The position numbers were made by a program, and so were the translations under genes. The notes under the pieces are model-generated. The model worked only from the letters and a program-made list of their open reading frames with translations. It had not been told where the DNA came from and searched no databases. From Anaerolineales bacterium (lineage in GTDB: Bacteria > Chloroflexota > Anaerolineae > Promineifilales > Promineifilaceae), in contig JAGQGA010000062.1 in assembly GCA_020432595.1 (NCBI GenBank), positions 1 through 14,606 of the forward strand: a stretch of DNA of 14,606 nucleotides, read 5' to 3'. Positions 6,063 through 14,383 of this stretch are shown here, one piece after another (the first letter of the stretch is position 1; each line of letters starts with the position of its first letter).

Positions 6063-7103
6063 ATGACTCAACAAAACCAGCCAATCGAACCAATCCGGCT
6101 CAACGCTAACGAAAACCCCATGGGGCCATCGCCGCTGGCGATACAAAGCATCACCCATGTTCTCAGCCAAGTCAACACCTACCCTGGTGCTGACTTGGCC
6201 CCGCAACTGCGCGAGGCAATTGCCGCCGCCTGGGACAACCGCATCACGGCTGACCAAATCGTGTTGGGCAGCGGCAGCGTGGGGGTGATGCACATCATCG
6301 CCCAGCTTTACCTCGATACACCAGAGGCGGAATGTTTGGTTATGCCGCCCGTTTTCCCTTTTTTCCTCAACTACTGCCAGACGCACAACCACAAGCTGGT
6401 CAAGGTTCCGCTCCAGTCGGAGCGTTTTCGGGCGGATTTAACGGCCGTTCTTGCCGCCATCACCCCCAACACCCGCATCGTCTATCTCTGCAACCCCAAT
6501 AACCCCACCGGCTCCTACATCACCGCCCGCGAGCTGGCCGACTTCATGGCACAAGTCCCCGACCACGCCCTCGTCGTCCACGACCAAGCGTACCACCATT
6601 TTGTGGATGCCCCCGACTTCCCCGACTCGCTTCTGCCCGTGCTGGACGGCAAACATTTCCTCGTCCTCCACAGCTTTTCCAAAGTATTTGGGCTGGCGGG
6701 AATGCGGCTGGGCTATGGCATCGCTCGCCCTGACATCATCGCCCGTCTTGAAGCCATCGCCCCGCCCTCCCAGCTTAACAAACTCAACCTGACGGCCGGC
6801 CTCAACGCCCTAAACGACAGCGACCACATCCAGCGTTCTATCGCCAACAATGCGGCCGGCAAGGCGTGGCTCACCGAACAGCTAGAAGCTCTTGACTGCC
6901 GCGTCTGGCCGACGCAAGCCAGCTTTATGATCTTCCAAGCCACCATGCCCGCTGCCACCATCATCGAACGGTTGGAAGTAGCCGGGGTGCTGGTACGCCC
7001 CGCCTTCTTCTCCCCCGAACACGTTCGCGTCAGCATCGGCAACCCCGCGCAAAACCAGCAATTTATCACCGCCCTCAGCCGCATTCTGGCCGAAGGTGCT
7101 TAA
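6063..7103 (+). CDS. HisC-like PLP-dependent aminotransferase (fold type I)
   Basis: A 346-residue aminotransferase close to histidinol-phosphate aminotransferase (HisC), which moves an amino group from glutamate to imidazole-acetol phosphate in histidine synthesis. Visible: the N-terminal LNANENPMGPSP motif (13-24), CNPNNPTG (143-150), D174 and Y177 (HDQAY), the PLP lysine K207 in SFSKVFGLAGMRLGYG, R215, and the C-terminal carboxylate-binding R322 (VRVSIG). Length is typical for compact HisC proteins. HDQAYHHF replaces the more usual DEAYIEF, so the substrate could differ. No other his genes are nearby, so a paralogue acting on another amino acid is possible. No clear Shine-Dalgarno sequence is seen; the gap upstream is a repeat. 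Confidence 0.85.
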   Translation: MTQQNQPIEPIRLNANENPMGPSPLAIQSITHVLSQVNTYPGADLAPQLREAIAAAWDNRITADQIVLGSGSVGVMHIIAQLYLDTPEAECLVMPPVFPFFLNYCQTHNHKLVKVPLQSERFRADLTAVLAAITPNTRIVYLCNPNNPTGSYITARELADFMAQVPDHALVVHDQAYHHFVDAPDFPDSLLPVLDGKHFLVLHSFSKVFGLAGMRLGYGIARPDIIARLEAIAPPSQLNKLNLTAGLNALNDSDHIQRSIANNAAGKAWLTEQLEALDCRVWPTQASFMIFQATMPAATIIERLEVAGVLVRPAFFSPEHVRVSIGNPAQNQQFITALSRILAEGA

Positions 7104-7114
7104 AAAAGAGCATA

Positions 7115-7174
7115 GGACGCAGATTTTCCTGATCGACCTGATTTTTATCAGGAAAATCAGGCAAATCTGCGTCC
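7115..7174. repeat. GGACGCAGATTT inverted repeat, copy 2
   Basis: Arms 7115-7133 and 7156-7174 match at 18 of 19 positions. A second smaller hairpin (CCTGAT / ATCAGG, 7137-7152) lies in the centre. It fills the gap between the aminotransferase and the AhpD-like gene and could terminate or attenuate transcription. Confidence 0.85.
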
Positions 7175-7195
7175 CATTTCCCCAAGGAGAAACAG

Positions 7196-7591
7196 ATGCC
7201 CACAGTAACAATGGTTGAATATGACAACGCCAGCCCCGAAGTGAAGGCGGTATATGATGATTTGATGGCAAGAAAGGGGATTGATTTTGTTCCCAACTTC
7301 TGGAAAACGGTTGCCACCCACCCGCCGACGCTCATCCGGCTATGGCGCGACCTGAATGAGGTAATGGCCCCCGGCCGGCTGGATCGGCTGACCAAGGAGA
7401 TGATTGCCATTGCCGTGAGTGCCACCAACGGCTGCAACTATTGCATCAACTCCCACACAGCCGCTGCCCAGGCGTTGGGGATGGATGCGGAAATGTTGGG
7501 GGAGTTGATGGCCGTCGTGGGGCTGTTTAACCTAACCAACCGGATGGCCGAAGGGTATCAAGTGGAATCGGATGTGATGCCAACATTATGA
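7196..7591 (+). CDS. AhpD-fold / carboxymuconolactone decarboxylase family protein
   Basis: A 131-residue CMD-domain protein of the peroxidase-related (AhpD-like) branch. The active-site motif is C80-x-x-C83-x-x-x-H87 (NGCNYCINSH), as in alkylhydroperoxidase AhpD, which supports a thiol-redox or peroxide-reducing role instead of lactone decarboxylation. Contrast the true PcaC at 11797, which lacks this CxxC. AAGGAGA lies directly upstream of the ATG, a strong ribosome binding site. The stop overlaps the next gene's start by 4 bp (ATGA, 7588-7591), so the two are translationally coupled. The partner suggests a joint role, but I cannot name it. Confidence 0.85.
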   Translation: MPTVTMVEYDNASPEVKAVYDDLMARKGIDFVPNFWKTVATHPPTLIRLWRDLNEVMAPGRLDRLTKEMIAIAVSATNGCNYCINSHTAAAQALGMDAEMLGELMAVVGLFNLTNRMAEGYQVESDVMPTL

Positions 7592-8730
7592 GAGCCGTGA
7601 GTATTGTCGGCATTGGGCAAATTCCGATGCAAAAACAAAATGAGCTGTCACTGCGGCAGATGGGCGCAACGGCCGTTAATCTGGCTATGGAACACGCCGG
7701 AATTGACAAAGTAGACGCGCTCTTTGCGGGCAACATGCTCGGCGATGAACTGCAAGGGCAAAAACATATCGCCACCCTCATTGCCGACGAAGCCGGGCTA
7801 ACCGGCATCGAAGCGTTGCAAGTCCGCGCCGCCACCGCCACCGGAGCCGCCGCCCTGCGAATGGCATATCTGGCCGTTGCCAGCGGCGAAGCTGACCTCG
7901 CTATTGCGATGGGCGTGGAGAAAATGAGTACCGGCCAAGCCACCCCCGCCCTTGCCAAAGCGCTGGACGCAGAAAAAGAGGTGGCCGTGGGAGCCAACCT
8001 CATCAGCAAAAACGCCGAATTGATGCAGCTTTATATCGAAAAGTACCAGATGCCGCCCGACGGACTGGTCAATTTTGCCGTCAATGCCCACAATAACGCC
8101 ATCGCCAACGAAAATGCCCTCTTTCGCAAGCCGATTACGGCCGAAACTGTCACCCAATCCCGCCTTGTCTACCCACCCATCCGGCTGCTCGACTGCTCCC
8201 CCATTTGCGACGGAGCTGCCGCCGTAGTGCTGGCTCCCACCGACGAAGCCCGCGCCTTCACCAGCACCCCCATCCACATTTTGGCCTCCAGCGTCGCCAC
8301 CGACCATTTTCGCATTGAAGACCGCAAAGACCCGCTGATGCTGGCCGGGGCGCGGCTGTCGGCACTGCGGGCAGCGCGACGCGCCAACATCAACCGCAGC
8401 GATGTCTCCTTTTTTGAGGTTCACGATGCGTTTAGCATTATGGCCTGCCTGCTGCTGGAATCTACGGGGTATGCGCGGCGCGGCGAGGGGTGGCGGCTGG
8501 CAGCGGAGGGGCGGATTGGGCTGACGGGAGAAATTCCCATTGCCACGATGGGGGGGCTAAAGGCTCGCGGCCACCCGATTGGGGCAACGGCACTTTACCA
8601 AACGTGTGAAATTGTGCTGCAATTAACGGAAAAAGCGGGGGCAAACCAGATTGCTAACCCGAAAATTGGGTTACTGCAATCGGTGGGCGGGGCGGCTTCG
8701 ACGGTGTTGACCCATATTTTTGGGAATTAG
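7588..8730 (+). CDS. thiolase-like protein (SCP2/lipid-transfer type) lacking the catalytic Cys
   Basis: A 380-residue thiolase-superfamily protein. The C-terminal half keeps SCP2/archaeal-type motifs: EVHDAF with H279, GGLKARGHPIGATA with H329, and LLQSVGGAASTVLTHIF at the end. The nucleophile loop, normally AACASG, reads AATATG (81-86), so T83 (codon ACC) sits where the acyl-accepting Cys should be. Classic thiolysis or Claisen chemistry is therefore unlikely. Ltp2-type aldolases also lack this Cys and work with a DUF35 partner, but no DUF35 gene is visible here. The role may be aldolase-like, structural or unknown. It should not be labelled PcaF. The start overlaps the upstream CMD gene by 4 bp. 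Confidence 0.85.
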   Translation: MRAVSIVGIGQIPMQKQNELSLRQMGATAVNLAMEHAGIDKVDALFAGNMLGDELQGQKHIATLIADEAGLTGIEALQVRAATATGAAALRMAYLAVASGEADLAIAMGVEKMSTGQATPALAKALDAEKEVAVGANLISKNAELMQLYIEKYQMPPDGLVNFAVNAHNNAIANENALFRKPITAETVTQSRLVYPPIRLLDCSPICDGAAAVVLAPTDEARAFTSTPIHILASSVATDHFRIEDRKDPLMLAGARLSALRAARRANINRSDVSFFEVHDAFSIMACLLLESTGYARRGEGWRLAAEGRIGLTGEIPIATMGGLKARGHPIGATALYQTCEIVLQLTEKAGANQIANPKIGLLQSVGGAASTVLTHIFGN

Positions 8731-8736
8731 AGATTG

Positions 8737-8796
8737 GAGAGTAGAGATTGGAGATTATGAACCTTCACCAATCTCCAATCTCCAATCTCTACTCTC
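8737..8796. repeat. GAGATTG-type inverted repeat between convergent genes
   Basis: A perfect 20-bp inverted repeat (8737-8756 against 8777-8796) made of tandem GAGATTG / CAATCTC heptads. It fills the 66-bp gap between the thiolase-like gene and pcaB, which converge on it, so it may serve as a shared bidirectional terminator. Related heptads occur at 10776-10843 and 11766-11796. Confidence 0.85.
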
Positions 8797-10134
8797 TCAA
8801 CCGGCTACGTGCCTTAACACCTGGTCAATAAAGGCACTGGCCGAGCCGAGGTAGTTGGCTTCCTGGCGCAGGCTGTCCCAGTCAAGGGGGGCGTGGGTCT
8901 GTTCACGCACGATGTCGAAGAGGTGGCGGTTTTGGGCAACGGCCGTTTTGCACGCCCCTGCCACCAACTCCTTCGCCTCCGCCCGGCTCATGTGGTCGGG
9001 AGCCAGGGCAAAGGTCAGCGTTTCGGCCAGCATCAGGCCAAGACTGGCAGCGACGTTAGCGGCCATTTGCTCGCGGTTGACAACAAGAGTGGGGAGAATG
9101 GTGGCGGCTTTTTGCAGGCAAACGGCCGTTAATCTCACCATTTGCGGCAGCGTCAACCACTCCATTTGCCAGCCATGCGTCGCCCGCTCCTGCTCCTGCA
9201 CCAACGCCTGGTGCATGTTGCCCAGCAGCGAAGCGTTGGTACGCGCCGCCGCAATAATTAGCTCGCTGGTAATCGGGTTGCTTTTTTGCGGCATGGTGCT
9301 GGAACCACCCCGCGATGGGTCGCCGCTTTCCCGCAGTTCACCCACCTCCGACTGCGCCAGCAAAATGATGTCCTGCGCCATTTTTGCCAAATTGCCGCTG
9401 ACCAGCGACAGCCAACCGGCAAATTCGGCCAAGCTGTCGCGCTGGGTGTGCCAGGGTAGCAGGGGAACATGGAGGTTGAGTTCGTCGGCGAGGGCTTGAA
9501 GAACGGCCGTTCCCCGCTCCCCCAACGCCGCCAACGTCCCCACCGCCCCACCAAACTGCACCACCAGCAGCCGGGGCTTTAGCTGCGCCAACCGCTGCCG
9601 GTGGCGCAGCAGCGGTGCCAGCCAGCCAGCCGCCTTGAAGCCAAAGGTGATGGGCAGGGCGTGTTGGGAATGGGTGCGGCCGGCCATGACGGTGTGGCGG
9701 TGGCCGTCGGCCAGCTCGGCCAACAAAGCAATGACCTTGCCCAGCAGCGGCTCCAGCACCGCCAGTGCCGCCCGCAGTTGCAGCACCAGCGCCGTGTCCA
9801 CAATATCCTGCGTCGTGGCCCCCCAGTGAACATAGTTAGCCGCTTCCCCGCCCACCTGCCGCCGCAGTTGCGCCACCAGGGCAATTACAGGCACGCCTGC
9901 CTGCTCCAATCCCGCCTGTAGCTGCGGCCAATCAATGGTTAACTCGGCAACGGCCGTTCTGATTTCCGCCGCCGCCGCCGCCGGAATGATACCCAATCGT
10001 CCCTGTACCTCGGCTAACGCACCTTCCACGAGCAGCATTTGTTGGATGTGGGTGTGGTCGGTAAAAACGGCCGTTATTTCCGGCACCGCGAATAACGGAG
10101 CATATAAATGAGAGTCAAGGGGAGAGAGAGACAT
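8797..10134 (-). CDS. pcaB: 3-carboxy-cis,cis-muconate cycloisomerase
   Basis: A 445-residue enzyme of the fumarase/aspartase superfamily that converts 3-carboxy-cis,cis-muconate to 4-carboxymuconolactone, the step after ring cleavage by PcaHG. Visible: HWGATTQD (103-110), GRTHSQHA (152-159) and the superfamily signature GGSSTMPQKSNP (276-287). The N-terminus (LDSHLYAPLFAVPEI) is the usual PcaB form, which separates it from adenylosuccinate lyase, the main alternative; the pca neighbours settle it. AGGGA lies a few bases before the ATG. It is the last gene of the minus-strand pca series, 54 bp after pcaG. It carries five AACGGCCGTT copies. Confidence 0.92.
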   Translation of the reverse strand: MSLSPLDSHLYAPLFAVPEITAVFTDHTHIQQMLLVEGALAEVQGRLGIIPAAAAAEIRTAVAELTIDWPQLQAGLEQAGVPVIALVAQLRRQVGGEAANYVHWGATTQDIVDTALVLQLRAALAVLEPLLGKVIALLAELADGHRHTVMAGRTHSQHALPITFGFKAAGWLAPLLRHRQRLAQLKPRLLVVQFGGAVGTLAALGERGTAVLQALADELNLHVPLLPWHTQRDSLAEFAGWLSLVSGNLAKMAQDIILLAQSEVGELRESGDPSRGGSSTMPQKSNPITSELIIAAARTNASLLGNMHQALVQEQERATHGWQMEWLTLPQMVRLTAVCLQKAATILPTLVVNREQMAANVAASLGLMLAETLTFALAPDHMSRAEAKELVAGACKTAVAQNRHLFDIVREQTHAPLDWDSLRQEANYLGSASAFIDQVLRHVAG

Positions 10135-10188
10135 GATGGTCCCTATAAAAATCTATGCGATCTTGAAAATCTGCCTCAATAACCGCTT

Positions 10189-10758
10189 TTATCTTGGCTG
10201 TGGATCAAAAAAGACGGTTTCGTTGTCACCCTGCATGTGAATGTCAAAGCGGTAGGTGGGTGGGGTGGTGCTGTTGTCGCGGGTGGCAAGCAGGGTGTGG
10301 CGACGGGTAGCGGGAACGCTGTTTAGCACGGGGTCATTGGCGTTGGCGGCTTCGTCGGCGAAATAGATGCGGGTGAGGGCGTGGATGAGCATCCCGCGTG
10401 CAAAAACGTTGACGTTGATGTAAGGTGCTTGACCATCGCGGTTGCCAGGCTTGATGGTGTGAAAAGCAAATTGTCCATCATGGGGGTTTTCGGCGCGGCC
10501 AAAACCGCGAAAATGGGGGTCGGCCTGGGCGTGCAGGGGATCGGCGGGATGATTGTAAATGCCGCTGGCATCGGGCTGCCAAATTTCCACCATCGCATCA
10601 GGAACGGGCTGGCCGTCGCCATCGTAAACAGTACCGCTGATAAGAATGCGAAAACCGGCCGTTTTTTCCTGCACCAAATCACTCTGTGTTTCGTCATAAA
10701 TTAGCCCAATGCGGAAGTAGGGACCAACGGTTTGGCTGGGGGTTTGGGTAAGGGTCAT
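10189..10758 (-). CDS. pcaG: protocatechuate 3,4-dioxygenase alpha subunit
   Basis: A 189-residue intradiol dioxygenase subunit that pairs with PcaH to cut protocatechuate to 3-carboxy-cis,cis-muconate. It begins MTLTQTPSQTVGPYF, the typical PcaG N-terminus, and carries the core GTVYDGDGQPVPDAMVEIWQ. The Tyr/Tyr/His/His iron ligands of the beta subunit are absent, as expected. The frame is open much further upstream, but that part is antisense-like shadow of pcaH. The ATG at 10756-10758 is supported by GGAGA seven bases upstream. A hairpin repeat separates it from pcaH, which is unusual because the two subunits are needed in equal amounts and are normally closely spaced. Confidence 0.92.
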   Translation of the reverse strand: MTLTQTPSQTVGPYFRIGLIYDETQSDLVQEKTAGFRILISGTVYDGDGQPVPDAMVEIWQPDASGIYNHPADPLHAQADPHFRGFGRAENPHDGQFAFHTIKPGNRDGQAPYINVNVFARGMLIHALTRIYFADEAANANDPVLNSVPATRRHTLLATRDNSTTPPTYRFDIHMQGDNETVFFDPQPR

Positions 10759-10775
10759 TATCTTTTCTCCAAAAT

Positions 10776-10843
10776 GGAGATCGGAGATTGGAGATTGGAG
10801 ATTGTTAACCTTCATAATCTCCAATCTCTCATCCCCAATCTCC
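10776..10843. repeat. GAGATTG-type inverted repeat between pcaH and pcaG
   Basis: Arms 10776-10803 and 10816-10843 match at 24 of 28 positions and consist of tandem GGAGATT / AATCTCC heptads. It sits inside the pcaH-pcaG transcript and could form a strong mRNA hairpin. Confidence 0.85.
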
Positions 10844-10846
10844 CAA

Positions 10847-11548
10847 TTATTCAAAAGGTGTTTGGCGAGGGCCACAAACAACGATGTCAAAGCGGTAGCC
10901 AAGCGCCCAGCCAGGTTGCGTGAGGTCGTGGTCGTAAACTGAAATGAGGGATTGGCGGGCGGCTTCGTCGGGGATACCATTGTAGATGGGGTCGAGCGGG
11001 ATGAGGGGGTCGCCAGGGAAGTACATTTGGGTGACGAGCCGCTGTAGGAAGTTGGTACCGAAAACAGAGAAGTGGATGTGGGATGGCCGCCAAGCGTTGG
11101 GATGGTTGCCCCACGGATAGGCACCGGGGCGAATGGTGGTGAACTGGTATTCACCATTGGCGTTGGTGAGAACGCGACCAGCACCGTAAAAGTTGGGGTC
11201 GAGCGGTGCATCGTGTTGGTCTACAAGGTGCATGTAGCGGCCAGCCGCATTGGCTTGCCACACTTCAACAAGGGCATTGGGTATGGGGTGGCCGCGATCA
11301 TCAAGCAAACGGCCGTTAACCAAAATCCTTTCCCCCAACGGCTCACCCGTCCGCACCGCATTGCGCGTCAAATCATGATCCAGCTCCCCCACGTCGCTGT
11401 GACCATACACCGGCCCCGTCAACTCCGACAGCGACTGCGGCAGCGGCACCAGCGTCCGCGTAGGGCTGCGCTGCACCGTAGACTTATATGCCGGGTGCAA
11501 ATAAGGGGGCTGCACTTTCCAATCAATAGGATTAAAAGAGGCTGTCAT
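10847..11548 (-). CDS. pcaH: protocatechuate 3,4-dioxygenase beta subunit
   Basis: A 233-residue catalytic subunit of the intradiol dioxygenase; it holds the non-haem Fe(III) and cuts protocatechuate between the two hydroxyls. Ligands are visible as Y105 (AGRYMH), Y144 (GAYPW), H157 and H159 (SHIHF), with R154 beside them. Each lies three residues before its Pseudomonas putida counterpart (Y108, Y147, R157, H160, H162), so spacing is fully conserved. The N-terminal PPYLHPAYKSTVQRSP segment is typical of PcaH. GGAG lies upstream of the ATG. A repeat-filled gap of about 250 bp separates it from pcaC, and another hairpin follows before pcaG. Confidence 0.95.
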   Translation of the reverse strand: MTASFNPIDWKVQPPYLHPAYKSTVQRSPTRTLVPLPQSLSELTGPVYGHSDVGELDHDLTRNAVRTGEPLGERILVNGRLLDDRGHPIPNALVEVWQANAAGRYMHLVDQHDAPLDPNFYGAGRVLTNANGEYQFTTIRPGAYPWGNHPNAWRPSHIHFSVFGTNFLQRLVTQMYFPGDPLIPLDPIYNGIPDEAARQSLISVYDHDLTQPGWALGYRFDIVVCGPRQTPFE

Positions 11549-11629
11549 CGTTTTTACTCCATATTCAGGAGATTAGCGATTGAAGACTGCAAACAACCTG
11601 CATAACCTGGACGAGCCAGAACCAAAAAC

Positions 11630-11728
11630 GTTACACAGAAGTTCACAGAGAAGACACAGAGGTTCACAGAGAAGAAACAAGTCTCCTCTGTGAACCTCTT
11701 TCTTATCTCCGCGTAACTCTGTGTCATT
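11630..11728. repeat. CACAGAG-type inverted repeat in the pcaC-pcaH gap
   Basis: The perfect core is a 14-bp inverted repeat (11658-11671 against 11686-11699). Outer, less perfect arms contain repeated TTCACAGAGAAG and ACACAGAG units, matched by CTCTGTG on the other side. It fills most of the 248-bp gap between pcaH and pcaC. Confidence 0.8.
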
Positions 11729-11765
11729 TCTTGTTTTGCGTACAAGAATTTCATGGTCAAGGTAT

Positions 11766-11796
11766 TAATCTCCAATCTCTAATCCCCAATCTCCAA
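11766..11796. repeat. ATCTCCA heptad tract next to the pcaC stop
   Basis: Three CAATCTC / ATCTCCA units in tandem, immediately downstream of pcaC. This is the same unit as in the inverted repeats at 8737-8796 and 10776-10843, here essentially as one arm. Confidence 0.65.
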
Positions 11797-12168
11797 CTAC
11801 TCTTCCGTCAAAACCTGTTTGGCAATAGCAATCGCCGTATTCGCCGCCGGAACCCCGGCATAAATTGCCACCTGCATAAACAACTCTTTCAGCTCATCGG
11901 CCGTCACCCCCGTGTTGTGCGTAGCGCGAATGTGCATGGCAAGCTCATGCTCCCGCCCCAGGGCCGCCAAAATCGCAATCGTGATCAGGTGGCGCACCGG
12001 ACGCGGCAGCGTTTCCCCTTGCCACGCTTCCCCCCAGGCATACTGGGTAATCAACCGCTGAAAATCAGCGTCAAACGGGGTTTTATTAGCCTCGGCGCGG
12101 TCTACATGGGCATCCCCAAGCACCTCGCGCCGCGTTTTCATGCCTCTGCCAAATGTGTCGCTGTTCAT
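11797..12168 (-). CDS. pcaC: 4-carboxymuconolactone decarboxylase
   Basis: A 123-residue CMD-fold enzyme that decarboxylates 4-carboxymuconolactone to 3-oxoadipate enol-lactone, linking PcaB to PcaD. The N-terminal GMKTRREVLGDAHVDRA and the central HELAMHIRATHNTGVT segment are typical PcaC. It lacks the CxxC of the AhpD-like branch, unlike the protein at 7196. Length matches the stand-alone family. No clear Shine-Dalgarno sequence precedes the ATG; the hairpin repeat at 12181-12238 begins 12 bp upstream and may influence its translation. Confidence 0.94.
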   Translation of the reverse strand: MNSDTFGRGMKTRREVLGDAHVDRAEANKTPFDADFQRLITQYAWGEAWQGETLPRPVRHLITIAILAALGREHELAMHIRATHNTGVTADELKELFMQVAIYAGVPAANTAIAIAKQVLTEE

Positions 12169-12180
12169 TATTGTTGAATG

Positions 12181-12238
12181 GGACGCAGATTTACCTGATA
12201 AACCTGATAAATCATGATGATCAGGTAAATCTGCGTCC
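12181..12238. repeat. GGACGCAGATTT inverted repeat, copy 3
   Basis: A perfect 19-bp inverted repeat (12181-12199 against 12220-12238) around a 20-bp centre. It overlaps the last base of the pcaD stop codon and fills the pcaD-pcaC gap. It is the best-preserved of three copies. Confidence 0.9.
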
Positions 12239-13032
12239 TATTTCCATAAACTTCGCAAAAACTCGCCTATAACTTTTGCCAGCAGTTCCGGCTGCTCCAC
12301 GCAGGGCAAGTGGCCTACGCCGGGGATTTCGCGGTAGCTGGCGAGGGGGATGAGGTCGAGCAGGGTGTGGGTAAGGTTGGGTGGGGTAGCACTGTCTTCA
12401 GCCCCGCAGACTACAAGGGTGGGTGCCTGGATCGTGCGGCTGCGCTGACTAAGGTCAGCATCGCGGATGGCGGCGCAGGTGCCAACGTACCCTTCCAGCG
12501 GCATCCGCGCCAGCATATTGGCGTAGATGCGGTGGGCAGCAGGACTGGTTTGGGCAAAGGCGGAGGCAAACCAGCGTTCGAGAATGGGGGCAGTGGTTTC
12601 GTGGTTCAGGCCGTGTTGGCGCAGGTAGTTGATGCGGGTGTTCCAAAAAACGGCCGTTCCTATCACCGCCGCCGTATCACACAACACCAACCCGCGCACC
12701 CGCTCCGGCCACGCCGCCGCAAACGTCTGGGCAATCATCCCCCCCACCGACACGCCCACCAACACCGCTTGCTCAATAGCCAACGCATCTAACAGCCCCG
12801 CTAAATCATGAGCATGGTCATCCATCGAATAGGGAGCGGGAGGACAATCCGACAGCCCATGACCCCGCTTGTCATATTGCACAAGGCGGTAGCCGGTGGC
12901 AAAATGGGGCACTACCCCATCCCAAATCCGCAAATCCGTCCCCAGCGAATTAATAAACACCAATGCTGGAGCAGTTGGCACACCACCAATGGCACAGTTG
13001 AAGGTAATATTGTTTGCGGTTACAGCTTCCAT
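12238..13032 (-). CDS. pcaD: 3-oxoadipate enol-lactonase
   Basis: A 264-residue alpha/beta hydrolase that opens 3-oxoadipate enol-lactone to 3-oxoadipate. The catalytic triad is visible as S95 in GVSVGGM, D213 in CGAED and H241 in GVGHLPCVEQP. The N-terminal FINSLGTDLRIWDGVVP and YDKRGHGLSD segments are typical of PcaD. Length is normal for the stand-alone enzyme, not the PcaD-PcaC fusion (PcaL) found in some bacteria. It starts only 5 bp after the pobA stop, so the two are very probably cotranscribed. Confidence 0.93.
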   Translation of the reverse strand: MEAVTANNITFNCAIGGVPTAPALVFINSLGTDLRIWDGVVPHFATGYRLVQYDKRGHGLSDCPPAPYSMDDHAHDLAGLLDALAIEQAVLVGVSVGGMIAQTFAAAWPERVRGLVLCDTAAVIGTAVFWNTRINYLRQHGLNHETTAPILERWFASAFAQTSPAAHRIYANMLARMPLEGYVGTCAAIRDADLSQRSRTIQAPTLVVCGAEDSATPPNLTHTLLDLIPLASYREIPGVGHLPCVEQPELLAKVIGEFLRSLWK

Positions 13033-13037
13033 AAAAA

Positions 13038-14222
<1,185 letters not shown>

Positions 14223-14247
14223 TTACCCCTTGTCTACCTTCCATGCT

Positions 14248-14276
14248 ATTGTAACGCTAGACTTCCGAGGTTTCAA
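14248..14276 (-). promoter_or_regulatory. predicted promoter of pobA and the pca series
   Basis: On the minus strand, TTGAAA (14271-14276) and TACAAT (14248-14253) are exactly 17 bp apart, a good sigma-70-type match. The predicted leader to the pobA start is short, about 20-25 nt. Confidence 0.65.
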
Positions 14277-14290
14277 AAACCGCAGAGGTC
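14260..14290. promoter_or_regulatory. candidate operator over the pobA -35 box
   Basis: An imperfect inverted repeat: 14260-14273 and 14277-14290 match at 11 of 14 positions around a 3-bp centre. It covers the -35 of pobA. IclR-type regulators of pob/pca genes are known to bind degenerate palindromes in such positions; here that is inference, and no regulator gene is in the window. Confidence 0.3.
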
Positions 14291-14316
14291 AACCGTGGAG
14301 AACCATAGCCCAACCA

Positions 14317-14345
14317 TTGACGGCCTTTTACCGACCTGCTATATT
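14317..14345 (+). promoter_or_regulatory. predicted promoter of the Ldh2-family gene
   Basis: TTGACG (14317-14322) and TATATT (14340-14345) are 17 bp apart, each with five of six consensus matches. Transcription would begin about 30 bp upstream of the ATG at 14384. It diverges from the pobA promoter. Confidence 0.65.
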
Positions 14346-14383
14346 CACTGCCCATCTGATATATCATCCCCCACCGGCATTTT

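Noticed and set aside
7196..7591. Annotation of the CMD-family gene as a second pcaC
   Set aside because: It carries the AhpD-type CxxC-xxx-H motif and differs from the PcaC at 11797 in its conserved segments.
7588..8730. Annotation of the thiolase-like gene as pcaF
   Set aside because: It is of the SCP2 type and lacks the nucleophilic Cys needed for 3-oxoadipyl-CoA thiolysis.
10759..11211. Upstream extension of pcaG
   Set aside because: That part overlaps pcaH and a repeat; the internal ATG has a good ribosome binding site and the family N-terminus.
11554..11775. 73-residue minus-strand ORF
   Set aside because: It lies entirely in repeat DNA between pcaC and pcaH and resembles no protein.
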